Under the pieces are notes generated by a model that saw only the letters and a program-made list of their open reading frames with translations, was not told the origin of the DNA and did not search any database. The translations under genes and the position numbers were made by a program. This document shows, in pieces, positions 6,350-15,548 of a stretch of 64,000 nucleotides of DNA. This DNA is from Streptomyces sp. B93 (GTDB lineage Bacteria; Actinomycetota; Actinomycetes; Streptomycetales; Streptomycetaceae). The DNA lies in assembly GCF_018070565.1 (NCBI RefSeq), contig NZ_JAGPXL010000016.1, positions 62,001 to 126,000 of the forward strand, written 5' to 3'. Within the stretch, counting starts at the first letter, position 1, and each line of letters starts with the position of its first letter.

Positions 6350-8784
6350 CCACGTCCCTCCGCACCCTCCGCCCCCGCTGGACGACCTTCGTCGGCAGCT
6401 TCGTCGCCCTGGCCCTCGGCGTCGCCCTCCTGACCGTCACCGGCCTGGCCCTCGCCGCCTCCCTGGACGCCCCCACCCGTGCCCCGGAACGTGTCGCCAC
6501 CGCCCCGGTCGTCGTCCGCTCCCAGGACACCCTGCGCGTGCCCACCCCCGTGGGGGACCGCGTCCAGAAGCTCGCCCACCCGCGCGGGACACCGCCCCCG
6601 GCCCTCGCCGCCCTGAAGCGCCTGGGCCGCGTCACCGAGGACCGGTCCTACCCCGTCCGCGTCCACACCGCGTCCGGCGCCCGCGTCCTGACCGGCCACC
6701 CCTGGCCCACGGCCCGCTTCGCCCCGTACGAGCTGACCGCGGGCCGCGCGCCCGCCGCCCCCGCCGAGGTCGTCGTCGCCGACCGGCACGCGCGCGTGGG
6801 CGACCGGCTGCGCACCGACCACGGCACCGTACGGGTCGTCGGCACGGTCGCCCCCCTCGGCTTCGAGGACCCGGTCTTCCACACCGCCGCACGGGCCGCC
6901 GGCCTCGCCCCGGTGAGCACCCAGCTCGTCGTGGAGGCCGACCCGGCGGCCGTCCGCTCCGCGCTGCGCGGGCATCCCGTCGACGTGCTCACCGGCGACG
7001 CCCGCCGCCGCGCCGACGCCGACCCGGACCGCGACTTGGAGGCGCTGACCGCGCTGAACGCCCTGTTCGGCACCGCGGGGGGCGTCAGCGCCTTCGTGTC
7101 GGTGTTCGTCGTGGCCTCCACGTTCGCCTTCGCGGTCGCCCAGCGACGCCGGGAGTTCGGACTGCTGCGCACCGCCGGGGCGACCCCGGGCCAGATCCGC
7201 CGGACGGTGCTGACCGAGGCGCTGCTGGTCGGCGTGCTCGCCGCCGCCGCGGGCTGCGCGCTCGGGGGCCGGGCCGCGCCCGTACTCGCCGAGCGCGTGG
7301 TGGACGCCGCTCTGGCCCCCGCCTGGTTCACCGTCGGCGCGGCCTCCTGGCCGTACCAGGTCGCCTTCTGGACGGGTCTGGCCGTCGCCCTGTGCGGCGC
7401 GCTGGCCGCGTCCTGGCGGGCGGGCCGTACCGCGCCCGCCGAGGCGCTGCGCGAGGCGTCCGTGGACGCCGGGGCCATGCCCCGGGGCCGTCTGCTGTGC
7501 GGTACGGCCCTGCTGCTGACCGCCGCCGTGACGCTCGTCCTGGCGCTGGCCACCGCACCGGGCGAGCTGCTGCACCGCAAGACCTACGTCAGCCGCCCGA
7601 TGCTGCTGATCACCGCGGTCGCGCTGCTGGCTCCCCTGCTGGTGGGGCCGCTGGTCCGGCTGCTCACCCGGCTCCCGGCCCGGCTGCCCGGCGCGGGCGG
7701 CACGCTGGTCCGCGAGAACGCCGTGACGGGCGTCCGCCGCACCGCCGCGGTCGCGGCTCCCGTCCTGGTCACGGTCGCCCTCACCGGCTCCCTGCTGGGC
7801 GCCACCGCGACCCTGTCCGAGGCGCGGGCGGCGGAGGTCCGCGAGCAGACCTCGGCCGACTACGTCGTCACCGCCCCCACACCCCTCGACGCCCGGACCC
7901 TGCACGCCCTGCGCGCCCTCCCCGGCACCCGGACCGTCTCCCCCTCGGCGTCCACCGCCGTGCACGTCCTGGAGGACGGCGTGGCCCTCGTCAGGTCGCG
8001 GGCCCGCGCCGCCGACCCGCGCCGGCTCGCCGCGACCACCCGGCTGCCGCTCACCGCCGGGCGGGTGACCGACCTCGACGACGACTCGATCATCGTCAAC
8101 GAGGAGTGGGCCCGGCACCGCGTCGGTGACCACGTCGACGTGTGGCTCGGCGACGGCACCCGCAGGTCGCTGCGGATCGCCGCGGTGCAGCGCACCGGCA
8201 CCGGCGACAACGGCGTCTACGTCACCCCGGCCAACGCCCCCGGCGCGCCCGTCGACCGCGTCGACGTCACCCTGGCCCCGGGCGCCGACCCCGCCGTCGT
8301 GACGGCCGGGCTGCGCACGGCGCTCCAGAACAGTGGCGCCCGCGTCCTCCCCAAGGAGGAGTGGGTACGGGCGAACCGCCCCGGCACCGACCGCACCACC
8401 CGCCTCGGCCACCTGCTGGTCCTCGGCATCGCCCTGCTCTACACCGGCATCTCGGTGGCGAACACCATGGTCATGGCCGCCTCCGACCGGGCTCGTGACC
8501 GCACGGCCCTGCGGCTGGCGGGCGCCACGCGCGCGCAGGTGCTCCGGCTGGCCTGCGCGGAGGCGCTCACCGTCGTAGCGGTGGGGTCGCTGCTGGGCCT
8601 GCTGACCGCCGTACTGAACCTGCTCGGCATGGGGGCCGCGCTCGCCGCCCTGTCGGTGCCCGCCCTCCCTCGGCTCCCCTGGCAGGCGCTCGGCGCCACC
8701 ACGGCGGCCTGCGCCCTCCTCGCGGTGCTCGCCGCCCTAGCCCCCACGGCGCTCGCTCTGCGCAGCCGCGGCGCGACCGTCTGA
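6343..8784 (+). CDS. FtsX-like ABC transporter permease
   Basis: This 813-residue integral membrane protein has the duplicated FtsX architecture. There is an N-terminal membrane segment (about residues 18-40), an extracytoplasmic domain, a three-helix block near 245-365, further helices near 385-430 and 465-485, a second extracytoplasmic domain, and a final three-helix block near 685-810. In MacB-type systems such permeases work as mechanotransmitters or exporters of lipids, peptides or antibiotics rather than classic importers. The start overlaps the ATPase stop by 7 bp. A perfect palindromic terminator follows 36 bp after the stop. The substrate is unknown; the linked sensor kinase suggests an envelope-stress or antimicrobial-resistance role. 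Confidence 0.85.
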   Translation: MLTTSLRTLRPRWTTFVGSFVALALGVALLTVTGLALAASLDAPTRAPERVATAPVVVRSQDTLRVPTPVGDRVQKLAHPRGTPPPALAALKRLGRVTEDRSYPVRVHTASGARVLTGHPWPTARFAPYELTAGRAPAAPAEVVVADRHARVGDRLRTDHGTVRVVGTVAPLGFEDPVFHTAARAAGLAPVSTQLVVEADPAAVRSALRGHPVDVLTGDARRRADADPDRDLEALTALNALFGTAGGVSAFVSVFVVASTFAFAVAQRRREFGLLRTAGATPGQIRRTVLTEALLVGVLAAAAGCALGGRAAPVLAERVVDAALAPAWFTVGAASWPYQVAFWTGLAVALCGALAASWRAGRTAPAEALREASVDAGAMPRGRLLCGTALLLTAAVTLVLALATAPGELLHRKTYVSRPMLLITAVALLAPLLVGPLVRLLTRLPARLPGAGGTLVRENAVTGVRRTAAVAAPVLVTVALTGSLLGATATLSEARAAEVREQTSADYVVTAPTPLDARTLHALRALPGTRTVSPSASTAVHVLEDGVALVRSRARAADPRRLAATTRLPLTAGRVTDLDDDSIIVNEEWARHRVGDHVDVWLGDGTRRSLRIAAVQRTGTGDNGVYVTPANAPGAPVDRVDVTLAPGADPAVVTAGLRTALQNSGARVLPKEEWVRANRPGTDRTTRLGHLLVLGIALLYTGISVANTMVMAASDRARDRTALRLAGATRAQVLRLACAEALTVVAVGSLLGLLTAVLNLLGMGAALAALSVPALPRLPWQALGATTAACALLAVLAALAPTALALRSRGATV

Positions 8785-8819
8785 GACTTTGTTCACAGCG
8801 AAAGGAGCCGGACATGCGG

Positions 8820-8853
8820 AACGGGCGGCATCGTGATCACGATGCCGCCCGTT
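8820..8853. terminator. Bidirectional terminator between permease and tRNA-Leu
   Basis: The sequence is a perfect 34-bp palindrome: each arm is AACGGGCGGCATCGTGA or its complement, centred between 8836 and 8837. It lies between the plus-strand permease and the minus-strand tRNA gene and can serve both. No long T tract follows, as is common in Streptomyces. Confidence 0.8.
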
Positions 8854-8858
8854 TCCGG

Positions 8859-8945
8859 TGGTGCGCGAGGGGGGAGTTGAACCCCCACGCCCTTGCGGGC
8901 ACTGGAACCTGAATCCAGCGCGTCTGCCTATTCCGCCACCCGCGC
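8859..8945 (-). tRNA. tRNA-Leu (anticodon CAG)
   Basis: The minus strand folds as a class II tRNA. The acceptor GCGCGGG pairs with CTCGCGC, the anticodon stem CTGGA/TCCAG encloses loop TTCAGGT (anticodon CAG), a long variable arm follows, and the T arm is GGGGG-TTCAACT-CCCCC. CCA is encoded at 8861-8859. It reads CUG, a dominant leucine codon in high-GC genomes. Confidence 0.95.
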
Positions 8946-9404
8946 ATTGGGTGTGTCCTCGGGCCCTTGCCCCTTGGGGGCTGGCGCCTTCCGACACGCA
9001 GAACATTAGCACGGCGTCCGGGGTGGGTTCACATCCCTTTCCCCCGCCGGGACAGCGCGGAAACCCGAACCACCGTCCCGTCCCGCCCCGTCCGGCCCGT
9101 CGTTCACGTATCAACCTCGTACCGGTACCGCCCGTCTCCCCGGAAGCCGTACGGAGTCCACAGTCGGGTGCGGGACACTGGTCTTCGGCCGCCTCTACGA
9201 TCCTTCCCAGGACAACGTCCAAAGAAGAGTTCGAAGGGGGTCTCCGGAGGGAACTTCGGAGGCGTCGACACCCGTCGACCGGGCCGACAGGGGGAACCAG
9301 CCGATTCACCGGCGCGTGGATACGATCAGTAAGCAGTACCGGGTGGGCCGTAGCGGCACCCGGAGCGGCAAGGGCAACGGCGGCAACGACGGAGGAGGTG
9401 CCCC
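8946..9404. other. Intergenic region upstream of fhaA
   Basis: This 459-bp stretch separates divergent tRNA-Leu and fhaA. It should contain promoters for both. I see no RNA fold, repeat or convincing small gene; the only clear element is the strong ribosome-binding site GGAGGAGG at about 9390-9397, 7-8 bp before the fhaA ATG. Confidence 0.4.
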
Positions 9405-10262
9405 ATGGGAGTCCTGAAGAAGTTCGAGCAGCGTCTCGAAGGTCTGGTCAACGGCACCTTCGCCAAGGTGTTCAAGTCCGAGGTGCAGCCCGTGGAGATC
9501 GCGGGAGCACTCCAGCGCGAGTGCGACAACAACGCCACCATCTGGAACCGCGACCGCACCGTCGTACCCAACGACTTCATCGTGGAGCTGAGCACCCCCG
9601 ACTTCGAACGGCTCAGCCCCTACTCCGGGCAGCTCGGCGACGAGCTGGCCGGAATGGTGCGCGACTACGCCAAGCAGCAGCGCTACACCTTCATGGGCCC
9701 CATCAAGGTCCATCTGGAGAAGGCCGACGACCTCGACACCGGTCTGTACCGGGTGCGCAGCCGCACCCTCGCCTCCTCCACCAGCCAGGCCCCCGGCGGC
9801 CCCGCCGCCGCCCCGCCCGCGGCCGGTCAGCGCCCCGGCGGCTACGGCTACCCGCCGCAGCCCGCGTCGGCGCCGCCCCCCATGCCGTCCGCGCCCCCGC
9901 CCGGCGGTGGCTACGGCTATCCGCCGCCCGCCGCCCCGCAGCGCCCCGCCGCGGCGCCGGGAGCCATGCCGGGCGGCTCCCGCACCAGGCACTGGATCGA
10001 GATCAACGGCACCCGCCATCAGATCTCCCGCGCGACGCTCGTGCTGGGCCGCAGCACCGAGGCCGACGTGCGGATCGACGACCCCGGCGTGAGCCGACGG
10101 CACTGCGAGATCCGGACCGGAACGCCCTCGACGATCCAGGATCTCGGCTCCACCAACGGCATCGTGGTGGACGGGCAGCACACCACCCGCGCTACGCTCC
10201 GCGACGGCTCGCGGATCGTCGTGGGCAGCACCACCGTTATCTATAGGCAAGCCGAAGGGTGA
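9405..10262 (+). CDS. fhaA: FhaA: DUF3662 and FHA domain protein
   Basis: The 285-residue protein starts with a DUF3662 domain (residues 1-about 125, MGVLKKFEQRLEGLVNGTFA). A Pro/Gly/Tyr-rich linker follows (about 130-190), then a C-terminal FHA domain with LVLGRSTEADVRI, SRRHCEI and LGSTNGIVVDG, the residues that contact phosphothreonine. FHA domains read Ser/Thr-kinase marks. In mycobacteria FhaA binds the phosphorylated pseudokinase domain of MurJ and regulates peptidoglycan synthesis; a MurJ-linked pseudokinase gene also occurs in this window at 54.7 kb. The strong GGAGGAGG site supports the ATG at 9405. It is first in the fhaA-fhaB-pstP-rodA-pbpA-pknB operon. Confidence 0.92.
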   Translation: MGVLKKFEQRLEGLVNGTFAKVFKSEVQPVEIAGALQRECDNNATIWNRDRTVVPNDFIVELSTPDFERLSPYSGQLGDELAGMVRDYAKQQRYTFMGPIKVHLEKADDLDTGLYRVRSRTLASSTSQAPGGPAAAPPAAGQRPGGYGYPPQPASAPPPMPSAPPPGGGYGYPPPAAPQRPAAAPGAMPGGSRTRHWIEINGTRHQISRATLVLGRSTEADVRIDDPGVSRRHCEIRTGTPSTIQDLGSTNGIVVDGQHTTRATLRDGSRIVVGSTTVIYRQAEG

Positions 10263-10272
10263 TCCGGGGGCA

Positions 10273-10785
10273 ATGTCAGAGCTGACCCTCACGGTCATGC
10301 GGCTGGGTTTCCTGGCCGTACTGTGGCTGTTCGTGATCGTGGCCGTGCAGGTCATCCGCAGCGATCTGTTCGGTACGCGCGTCACGCAGCGCGGCTCGCG
10401 GCGCGACGCGGGGCGCGCGCAGCAGCCCGCGCGCCAGGCCGCGCCCCCGCAGCAGCGCCAGCAGCCCGCGGGTGGCCGCGGACGCCGCGGCGCCCCCACC
10501 AAGCTGGTCGTGACCGAGGGCACCCTGACGGGCACCACCGTCGCCCTCCAGGGCCAGACCATCACCCTGGGCCGGGCGCACGACAGCACGATCGTGCTGG
10601 ACGACGACTACGCCTCCAGCCGGCATGCCAGGATCTACCCGGACCGGGACGGCCAGTGGATCGTCGAGGACCTCGGCTCCACCAACGGCACGTATCTCGA
10701 CCGGACGCGGCTCACGACCCCCACGCCGATCTCGCCGGGCGCCCCGATCCGCATCGGCAAGACCGTCATCGAGCTGCGGAAGTAG
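10273..10785 (+). CDS. fhaB: FhaB/FipA: membrane-anchored FHA protein
   Basis: The product is 170 residues. It has one N-terminal membrane segment (about residues 9-27), a basic Gln/Arg/Pro-rich linker, and a C-terminal FHA domain containing TLGRAHDSTIVLDDDYASSR and DLGSTNGTYLD. The homologous mycobacterial FhaB (FipA) is phosphorylated by Pkn kinases and links them to FtsZ and FtsQ at division. It starts 10 bp after fhaA and precedes pstP, so co-transcription is expected. All FHA contact residues (Gly-Arg, Ser-x-x-His, Asn-Gly) are present. Confidence 0.92.
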   Translation: MSELTLTVMRLGFLAVLWLFVIVAVQVIRSDLFGTRVTQRGSRRDAGRAQQPARQAAPPQQRQQPAGGRGRRGAPTKLVVTEGTLTGTTVALQGQTITLGRAHDSTIVLDDDYASSRHARIYPDRDGQWIVEDLGSTNGTYLDRTRLTTPTPISPGAPIRIGKTVIELRK

Positions 10786-10925
10786 TGCTACGTCATGAAT
10801 GAGCGCGAGCGGAGCGAGCACGCAGCGGCGGTCCACACCCGGGGCCCCGGCGCGCTCCCGACCGGAGGGTGGGCAGTGTGGCTCGACACGATCGGCTGTA
10901 TCCGGAGCCGACGGGCGAGGTGCGC

Positions 10926-12446
10926 ATGAGTCTGTCACTGCGCTTCGCCGCCGGTTCGCACAAGGGCATGATCCGCGAGGGCAACGAGGACTCCGGGTAC
11001 GCCGGACCGCGACTGCTGGCCATCGCCGACGGCATGGGCGGCGCGGCGGCCGGTGAGGTCGCCTCGTCCGAGGCCATCTCGACCATCGTCGCCCTCGACG
11101 ACGACATCCCCGGCTCCGACGTCCTGACCTCCCTCGGTACGGCGGTGCAGCGGGCCAACGACCAGCTGCGGCAGATGGTCGAGGAGGACCCGACGCTGGA
11201 GGGCATGGGCACCACGCTCACCGCCCTGCTGTGGACCGGGCAGCGGCTCGGCCTCGTGCACGTCGGCGACTCGCGCGCGTACCTGCTCCGCGACGGCGTC
11301 CTCACGCAGATCACACAGGACCACACCTGGGTGCAGCGTCTGGTCGACGAGGGCCGCATCACCGAGGAGGAGGCGACCACGCACCCGCAGCGGTCGCTGC
11401 TGATGCGGGCGCTGGGCAGCGGCGACCACGTCGAACCCGACCTCTCGATCCGCGAGGTCAGGGCGGGCGACCGGTATCTGATCTGCTCCGACGGTCTCTC
11501 CGGCGTCGTGTCCCACCAGACCCTGGAGGACACCCTCGCCAGCTACCAGGGCCCGCAGGAGACCGTGCAGGACCTGATCCAGCTGGCGCTGCGCGGCGGC
11601 GGCCCCGACAACATCACCGTCATCGTCGCCGACGTCCTCGACCTCGACACCGGTGACACCCTCGCCGGGCAGCTGTCCGACACCCCCGTGGTGGTCGGCG
11701 CGGTCGCCGAGAACCAGAGCCAGCTCAGCGACAACGGCATCATGCAGACCCCCGCGGGCCGCGCCTCCGGCCTCGGCCGCCAGGGGCACGGCGGGGGCGG
11801 CGAGTTCGGCCCGCCCGGCTCCGGCGACACCACCGGCTACATCCCGGCGGGCGGCTTCGGTGGCTACGGCGACGACGACTTCGTCAAACCCGACTCCGGC
11901 CGCAAGTGGCTCAAGCGGTCCTTCTTCGGCGTCCTCGCGCTCGCCGTCGTCGGCGGCGGCCTGTACGGCGGCTACCGCTGGACACAGACCCAGTACTACG
12001 TCGGCGTCAACGAGGACCATGTCGCCCTGTACCGGGGCATCAGCCAGGACCTGGCCTGGGTGTCGCTGTCGGAGGTCGAGAAGGACCACCCCGACATCGA
12101 ACTCAAGTACCTGCCGCCGTACCAGCAGAAGCTGGTCAAGGACACCCTGGCCGAGGGCAGCCTGAAGAACGCCCAGGCCAAGATCGACGAACTGGCCGTG
12201 CAGGCCTCCGCGTGCGAGAAGGAGGCGAAGCGGCACGAGGCCGAGAGCGAGAACAACGCGCAGACCGGCGAGGGCGAGGCAGGCGGCACCACGGGAACCA
12301 CTCCGGCCTCCTACACGTCCAAGGCGTCACCGAGCCCGTCCACGACCCCGTCCCCCTCCCCGTCCGCGACCACGCCCACTCCCAACCCCGGCCCGAGCCT
12401 GTCGGAGGAAGAGCAGAAGGTCGTCTCGCTGTGCGGTAAGCAGTAG
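10926..12446 (+). CDS. pstP: PstP: membrane PP2C-type Ser/Thr phosphatase
   Basis: From the ATG at 10926 the product is 506 residues. A GAGG site 5 bp upstream supports this start; in-frame GTGs at 10869 and 10878 are alternatives. Residues 1-240 are a PPM/PP2C phosphatase with metal ligands in GNEDSGYAG (Asp22) and ADGMGG (Asp35-Gly36) and the later SDGLSG and GGPDNITV motifs. A Gly-rich linker leads to one membrane helix (about 330-350) and a Ser/Thr/Pro-rich extracytoplasmic tail. The family reverses PknA/PknB phosphorylation. Its position in the kinase operon fits that role. Confidence 0.93.
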   Translation: MSLSLRFAAGSHKGMIREGNEDSGYAGPRLLAIADGMGGAAAGEVASSEAISTIVALDDDIPGSDVLTSLGTAVQRANDQLRQMVEEDPTLEGMGTTLTALLWTGQRLGLVHVGDSRAYLLRDGVLTQITQDHTWVQRLVDEGRITEEEATTHPQRSLLMRALGSGDHVEPDLSIREVRAGDRYLICSDGLSGVVSHQTLEDTLASYQGPQETVQDLIQLALRGGGPDNITVIVADVLDLDTGDTLAGQLSDTPVVVGAVAENQSQLSDNGIMQTPAGRASGLGRQGHGGGGEFGPPGSGDTTGYIPAGGFGGYGDDDFVKPDSGRKWLKRSFFGVLALAVVGGGLYGGYRWTQTQYYVGVNEDHVALYRGISQDLAWVSLSEVEKDHPDIELKYLPPYQQKLVKDTLAEGSLKNAQAKIDELAVQASACEKEAKRHEAESENNAQTGEGEAGGTTGTTPASYTSKASPSPSTTPSPSPSATTPTPNPGPSLSEEEQKVVSLCGKQ

Positions 12447-12472
12447 GCAGCCGTGAGAGGCCCCGTCACACG

Positions 12473-13906
12473 ATGAGCAGTCCAACGAACACCTCGCAGC
12501 ACCACACGTCCACGATCGGCGCCATCGGCGCGCCCAGCAGACGCAACACCGAACTGGCCCTGCTGGTGTTCGCCGTCGTCATCCCGGTCTTCGCGTACGC
12601 CAACGTGGGCCTGGCGATCAACGACGAGGTGCCCGCCGGGCTGCTGAGCTACGGCCTCGGCCTCGGCCTGCTGGCCGGCGTCGGCCATCTCGTCGTACGC
12701 AAGTTCGCCCCGTACGCGGACCCCCTGCTGCTGCCGCTGGCCACGCTGCTCAACGGCCTCGGGCTGGTCGCCATCTGGCGCCTCGACCAGTCGGAGCTGC
12801 TCCAGTCGATCTACCAGGCGGGCAACGCCGCGCCCCGCCAGCTGATGTACACGGCGATGGGCATCGCGCTCTTCGTGGTGGTGCTGGTCTTCCTCAAGGA
12901 GCACCGCGTCCTCCAGCGCTACACCTACATCTCCATGCTGGGCGCGCTGGTCCTGCTGCTGCTCCCGCTCGTGCCGGGCCTCGGCAAGAACATCTACGGG
13001 GCCAAGATCTGGATCCAGGTCGGCAGCTTCTCCATCCAGCCCGGTGAGTTCGCGAAGATCGTGCTGGCGATCTTCTTCGCGGGCTACCTGATGGTGAAGC
13101 GGGACGCGCTCGCGCTGGCCAGCCGCCGCTTCATGGGGCTGTACCTGCCGCGCGGCCGCGACCTCGGCCCGATCCTCGTCGTCTGGGCGATCTCGATCCT
13201 CATCCTGGTCTTCGAGACCGACCTCGGTACGTCGCTGCTGTTCTTCGGAATGTTCGTCATCATGCTGTACGTCGCCACCGAGCGGACCAGCTGGATCGTC
13301 TTCGGTCTGCTGATGTCCGCGGTCGGCGCCGTCGGCGTGGCCTCCTTCGAACCGCACATCCAGCAGCGCGTCGACGCCTGGCTCGACCCGATGCGCGAGT
13401 ACACGCTCTCCCGCGAGGGCATCGGCGGCCACTCCGAGCAGGCCATGCAGACCCTGTGGGCGTTCGGCTCCGGCGGCACCCTCGGCAGCGGCTGGGGCCA
13501 GGGCCACTCCGACCTGATCCGGTTCGCCGCCAACTCCGACTTCATCCTGGCCACCTTCGCCGAGGAGCTGGGCCTCGCCGGTGTCATGGCGCTGCTGCTG
13601 CTCTACGCGCTCATCGCAGAGCGCGGCGTACGCACCGCCCTCGCCGCCCGCGACCCCTTCGGCAAGCTGCTCGCCATCGGCCTGTCCGGCGCCTTCGCCC
13701 TCCAGGTCTTCGTCGTCGCGGGCGGTGTGATGGGCCTCATCCCGCTGACCGGTATGACCATGCCGTTCCTGGCGTACGGCGGTAGTTCGGTGATCGCCAA
13801 CTGGGCGTTGGTCGGCATCCTGCTCAGAATCAGCGACACCGCGCGCCGCCCGGCCCCGTCCGCCCCCAACCCCGATGCCGAGATGACCCAGGTGGTCCGC
13901 TCGTGA
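12473..13906 (+). CDS. rodA: RodA/FtsW-family SEDS glycosyltransferase
   Basis: The 477-residue polytopic membrane protein (about 12 helices) carries the SEDS landmarks: KIWIQVGSFSIQPGEFAKI, the ETDLGTSLLFFG segment with the conserved Asp, and the C-terminal GLIPLTGMTMPFLAYGGSS signature. SEDS proteins polymerise glycan strands from lipid II together with a class B PBP. The next gene overlaps by 4 bp and encodes that partner, PbpA. By context it is the RodA/FtsW-like member of the pknB cluster, not necessarily the elongation RodA of rods, because Streptomyces grows at its tips. It starts 26 bp after pstP. Confidence 0.93.
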   Translation: MSSPTNTSQHHTSTIGAIGAPSRRNTELALLVFAVVIPVFAYANVGLAINDEVPAGLLSYGLGLGLLAGVGHLVVRKFAPYADPLLLPLATLLNGLGLVAIWRLDQSELLQSIYQAGNAAPRQLMYTAMGIALFVVVLVFLKEHRVLQRYTYISMLGALVLLLLPLVPGLGKNIYGAKIWIQVGSFSIQPGEFAKIVLAIFFAGYLMVKRDALALASRRFMGLYLPRGRDLGPILVVWAISILILVFETDLGTSLLFFGMFVIMLYVATERTSWIVFGLLMSAVGAVGVASFEPHIQQRVDAWLDPMREYTLSREGIGGHSEQAMQTLWAFGSGGTLGSGWGQGHSDLIRFAANSDFILATFAEELGLAGVMALLLLYALIAERGVRTALAARDPFGKLLAIGLSGAFALQVFVVAGGVMGLIPLTGMTMPFLAYGGSSVIANWALVGILLRISDTARRPAPSAPNPDAEMTQVVRS

Positions 13907-15375
13907 ACAAGCCGCTGCGCCGGATCGCGGTCTTCTGCGGGCTCCTCGTGCTCACCCTGCTGCTCCGGGACAACTGGCTCCAGTACGCCCGCTCCGACCA
14001 GCTGGCCACGGACCCCGCGAACCGCCGCGTCGCCATCGAGCGGTACGCCACCCCGCGCGGCGACATCATCGTCGGCGGCCAGGCCATCACCGGTTCCAAG
14101 CGGGCCGAGGGCGGCGACTTCGAGTACGTGCGCACCTACCAGGACGGCCCCATGTGGGCGCCCGTCACCGGCTACGCCTCCCAGGCCTTCGGCACCAACC
14201 AGCTGGAGAACCTGGAGGACCCGATCCTCACCGGCAACGACGACCGGCTCTTCTTCCGCAACACCCTCGGCATGGTGACCGGCAGGAAGAAGGAGGGCGG
14301 CAACGTCGTCACCACCCTCGACGCGGCCGCGCAGAAGGCCGCCTACGAGGGCCTCGCCCAGCGCGGCAAGGGCGCGGTGGTGGCGCTCGACCCGGCCACC
14401 GGCGCGATCCTGGCGCTGGCCTCCTACCCGTCGTACGACCCCTCGACGTTCGCCGGGTACTCCGCGGACGACGAGAAGGCCTGGAACGCGCTCCAGAAGA
14501 AGAACGACCCCGACGACCCGATGCTCAACCGGGCGCTGCGCGAGACCTACCCGCCGGGCTCGACCTTCAAGGTCGTCACCGCGGCCGCCGCGCTGGAGCA
14601 CGGGCTCTACGAGGACGCGGACACCAAGACGGACACCCCGCTGCCGTGGGTGATGCCGGGCACCACCACCGAACTGCCGAACGAGGGGAACATCCCCTGC
14701 GAGAACGCGTCCCTGCGGGTCGCGCTCCAGTACTCCTGCAACACCGTCTTCGGCAAGATCGGCTCGGACCTGGGCAACGACAAGATGCTCCAGACGGCGA
14801 AGGCGTTCGGCTTCACCTCCGAGCAGTTCACCCCGGTCCGCTCCGCCGTGTCCGTGTTCTCCGACGACATGAACCAGTCGCAGACCGCGCTCTCCTCGAT
14901 CGGCCAGTTCAACACCGCCGCGACCCCGCTCCAGATGGCCATGGTCGCCTCGGCGGTCGCCAACGACGGCAAGCTGATGAAGCCGTACATGGTCGACAAG
15001 CTCCAGGCCCCCGACGTGGACACCATCGCGCAGACCGACCCGGAGGAGCTGGGCCGACCGCTGTCCGAGGACAACGCCCGGATCCTCCAGTCGATGATGG
15101 AGACCGTCGTCGCGGACGGCACCGGCGGCAACGCGGCGATCGACGGGGTGACGGTGGGCGGCAAGACCGGTACCGCCCAGCACGGCGTCGACAACAGCGA
15201 GAAGCCGTACGCCTGGTTCATCTCGTACGCCAAGGCCGACGACGGCACCTCGCCGGTCGCCGTCGCCGTGGTCGTGGAGGACGACAACGCCAACCGTGAC
15301 GACATCTCCGGCGGCGGCCTCGCCGCCCCGATCGCGAAGGGCGTGATGGAGGCGGTCATCAACAGCGGGCAGTGA
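13903..15375 (+). CDS. pbpA: PbpA: class B penicillin-binding protein (transpeptidase)
   Basis: The 490-residue protein has an N-terminal membrane anchor (about residues 8-24), a small linker domain with the class B Arg-Gly-Asp motif (RGDII), and a transpeptidase domain with Ser220-Thr-Phe-Lys223, Ser278-Cys-Asn280 and Lys421-Thr-Gly423. It cross-links peptidoglycan and is the beta-lactam target. The GTG start overlaps the rodA stop by 4 bp, giving translational coupling of the SEDS-PBP pair. In mycobacteria PbpA is a PknB substrate needed for division. All catalytic motifs are intact. Confidence 0.94.
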   Translation: MNKPLRRIAVFCGLLVLTLLLRDNWLQYARSDQLATDPANRRVAIERYATPRGDIIVGGQAITGSKRAEGGDFEYVRTYQDGPMWAPVTGYASQAFGTNQLENLEDPILTGNDDRLFFRNTLGMVTGRKKEGGNVVTTLDAAAQKAAYEGLAQRGKGAVVALDPATGAILALASYPSYDPSTFAGYSADDEKAWNALQKKNDPDDPMLNRALRETYPPGSTFKVVTAAAALEHGLYEDADTKTDTPLPWVMPGTTTELPNEGNIPCENASLRVALQYSCNTVFGKIGSDLGNDKMLQTAKAFGFTSEQFTPVRSAVSVFSDDMNQSQTALSSIGQFNTAATPLQMAMVASAVANDGKLMKPYMVDKLQAPDVDTIAQTDPEELGRPLSEDNARILQSMMETVVADGTGGNAAIDGVTVGGKTGTAQHGVDNSEKPYAWFISYAKADDGTSPVAVAVVVEDDNANRDDISGGGLAAPIAKGVMEAVINSGQ

Positions 15376-15548
15376 GAAACCCGTCACGTCGCCTTCACAT
15401 CGGCGCACGTTGCGATACCGGTCCTGTATCGAGTGACGGGCTTGGCCAAGTCCCACAAATAGACCCGGGTACGGTAGGCCCGGACGGGCAGCCTCCGACC
15501 GCACGGCCCGTGCCGGTCGGATCCGACGGAGAGGGCTGGTAGGAAGCT

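Noticed and set aside
5578..8412. Very long open frame (944 codons) on the minus strand opposite the ABC transporter genes
   Set aside because: It is complementary to two well-supported transporter genes, is made of Gly/Arg/Ala/Asp-rich sequence without domains, and reflects the strong GC bias that keeps antisense frames open.
10869..10925. GTG at 10869 as the pstP start
   Set aside because: The PP2C fold begins at MSLSLRF (10926), which has a good GAGG site; the extra residues have no family support.
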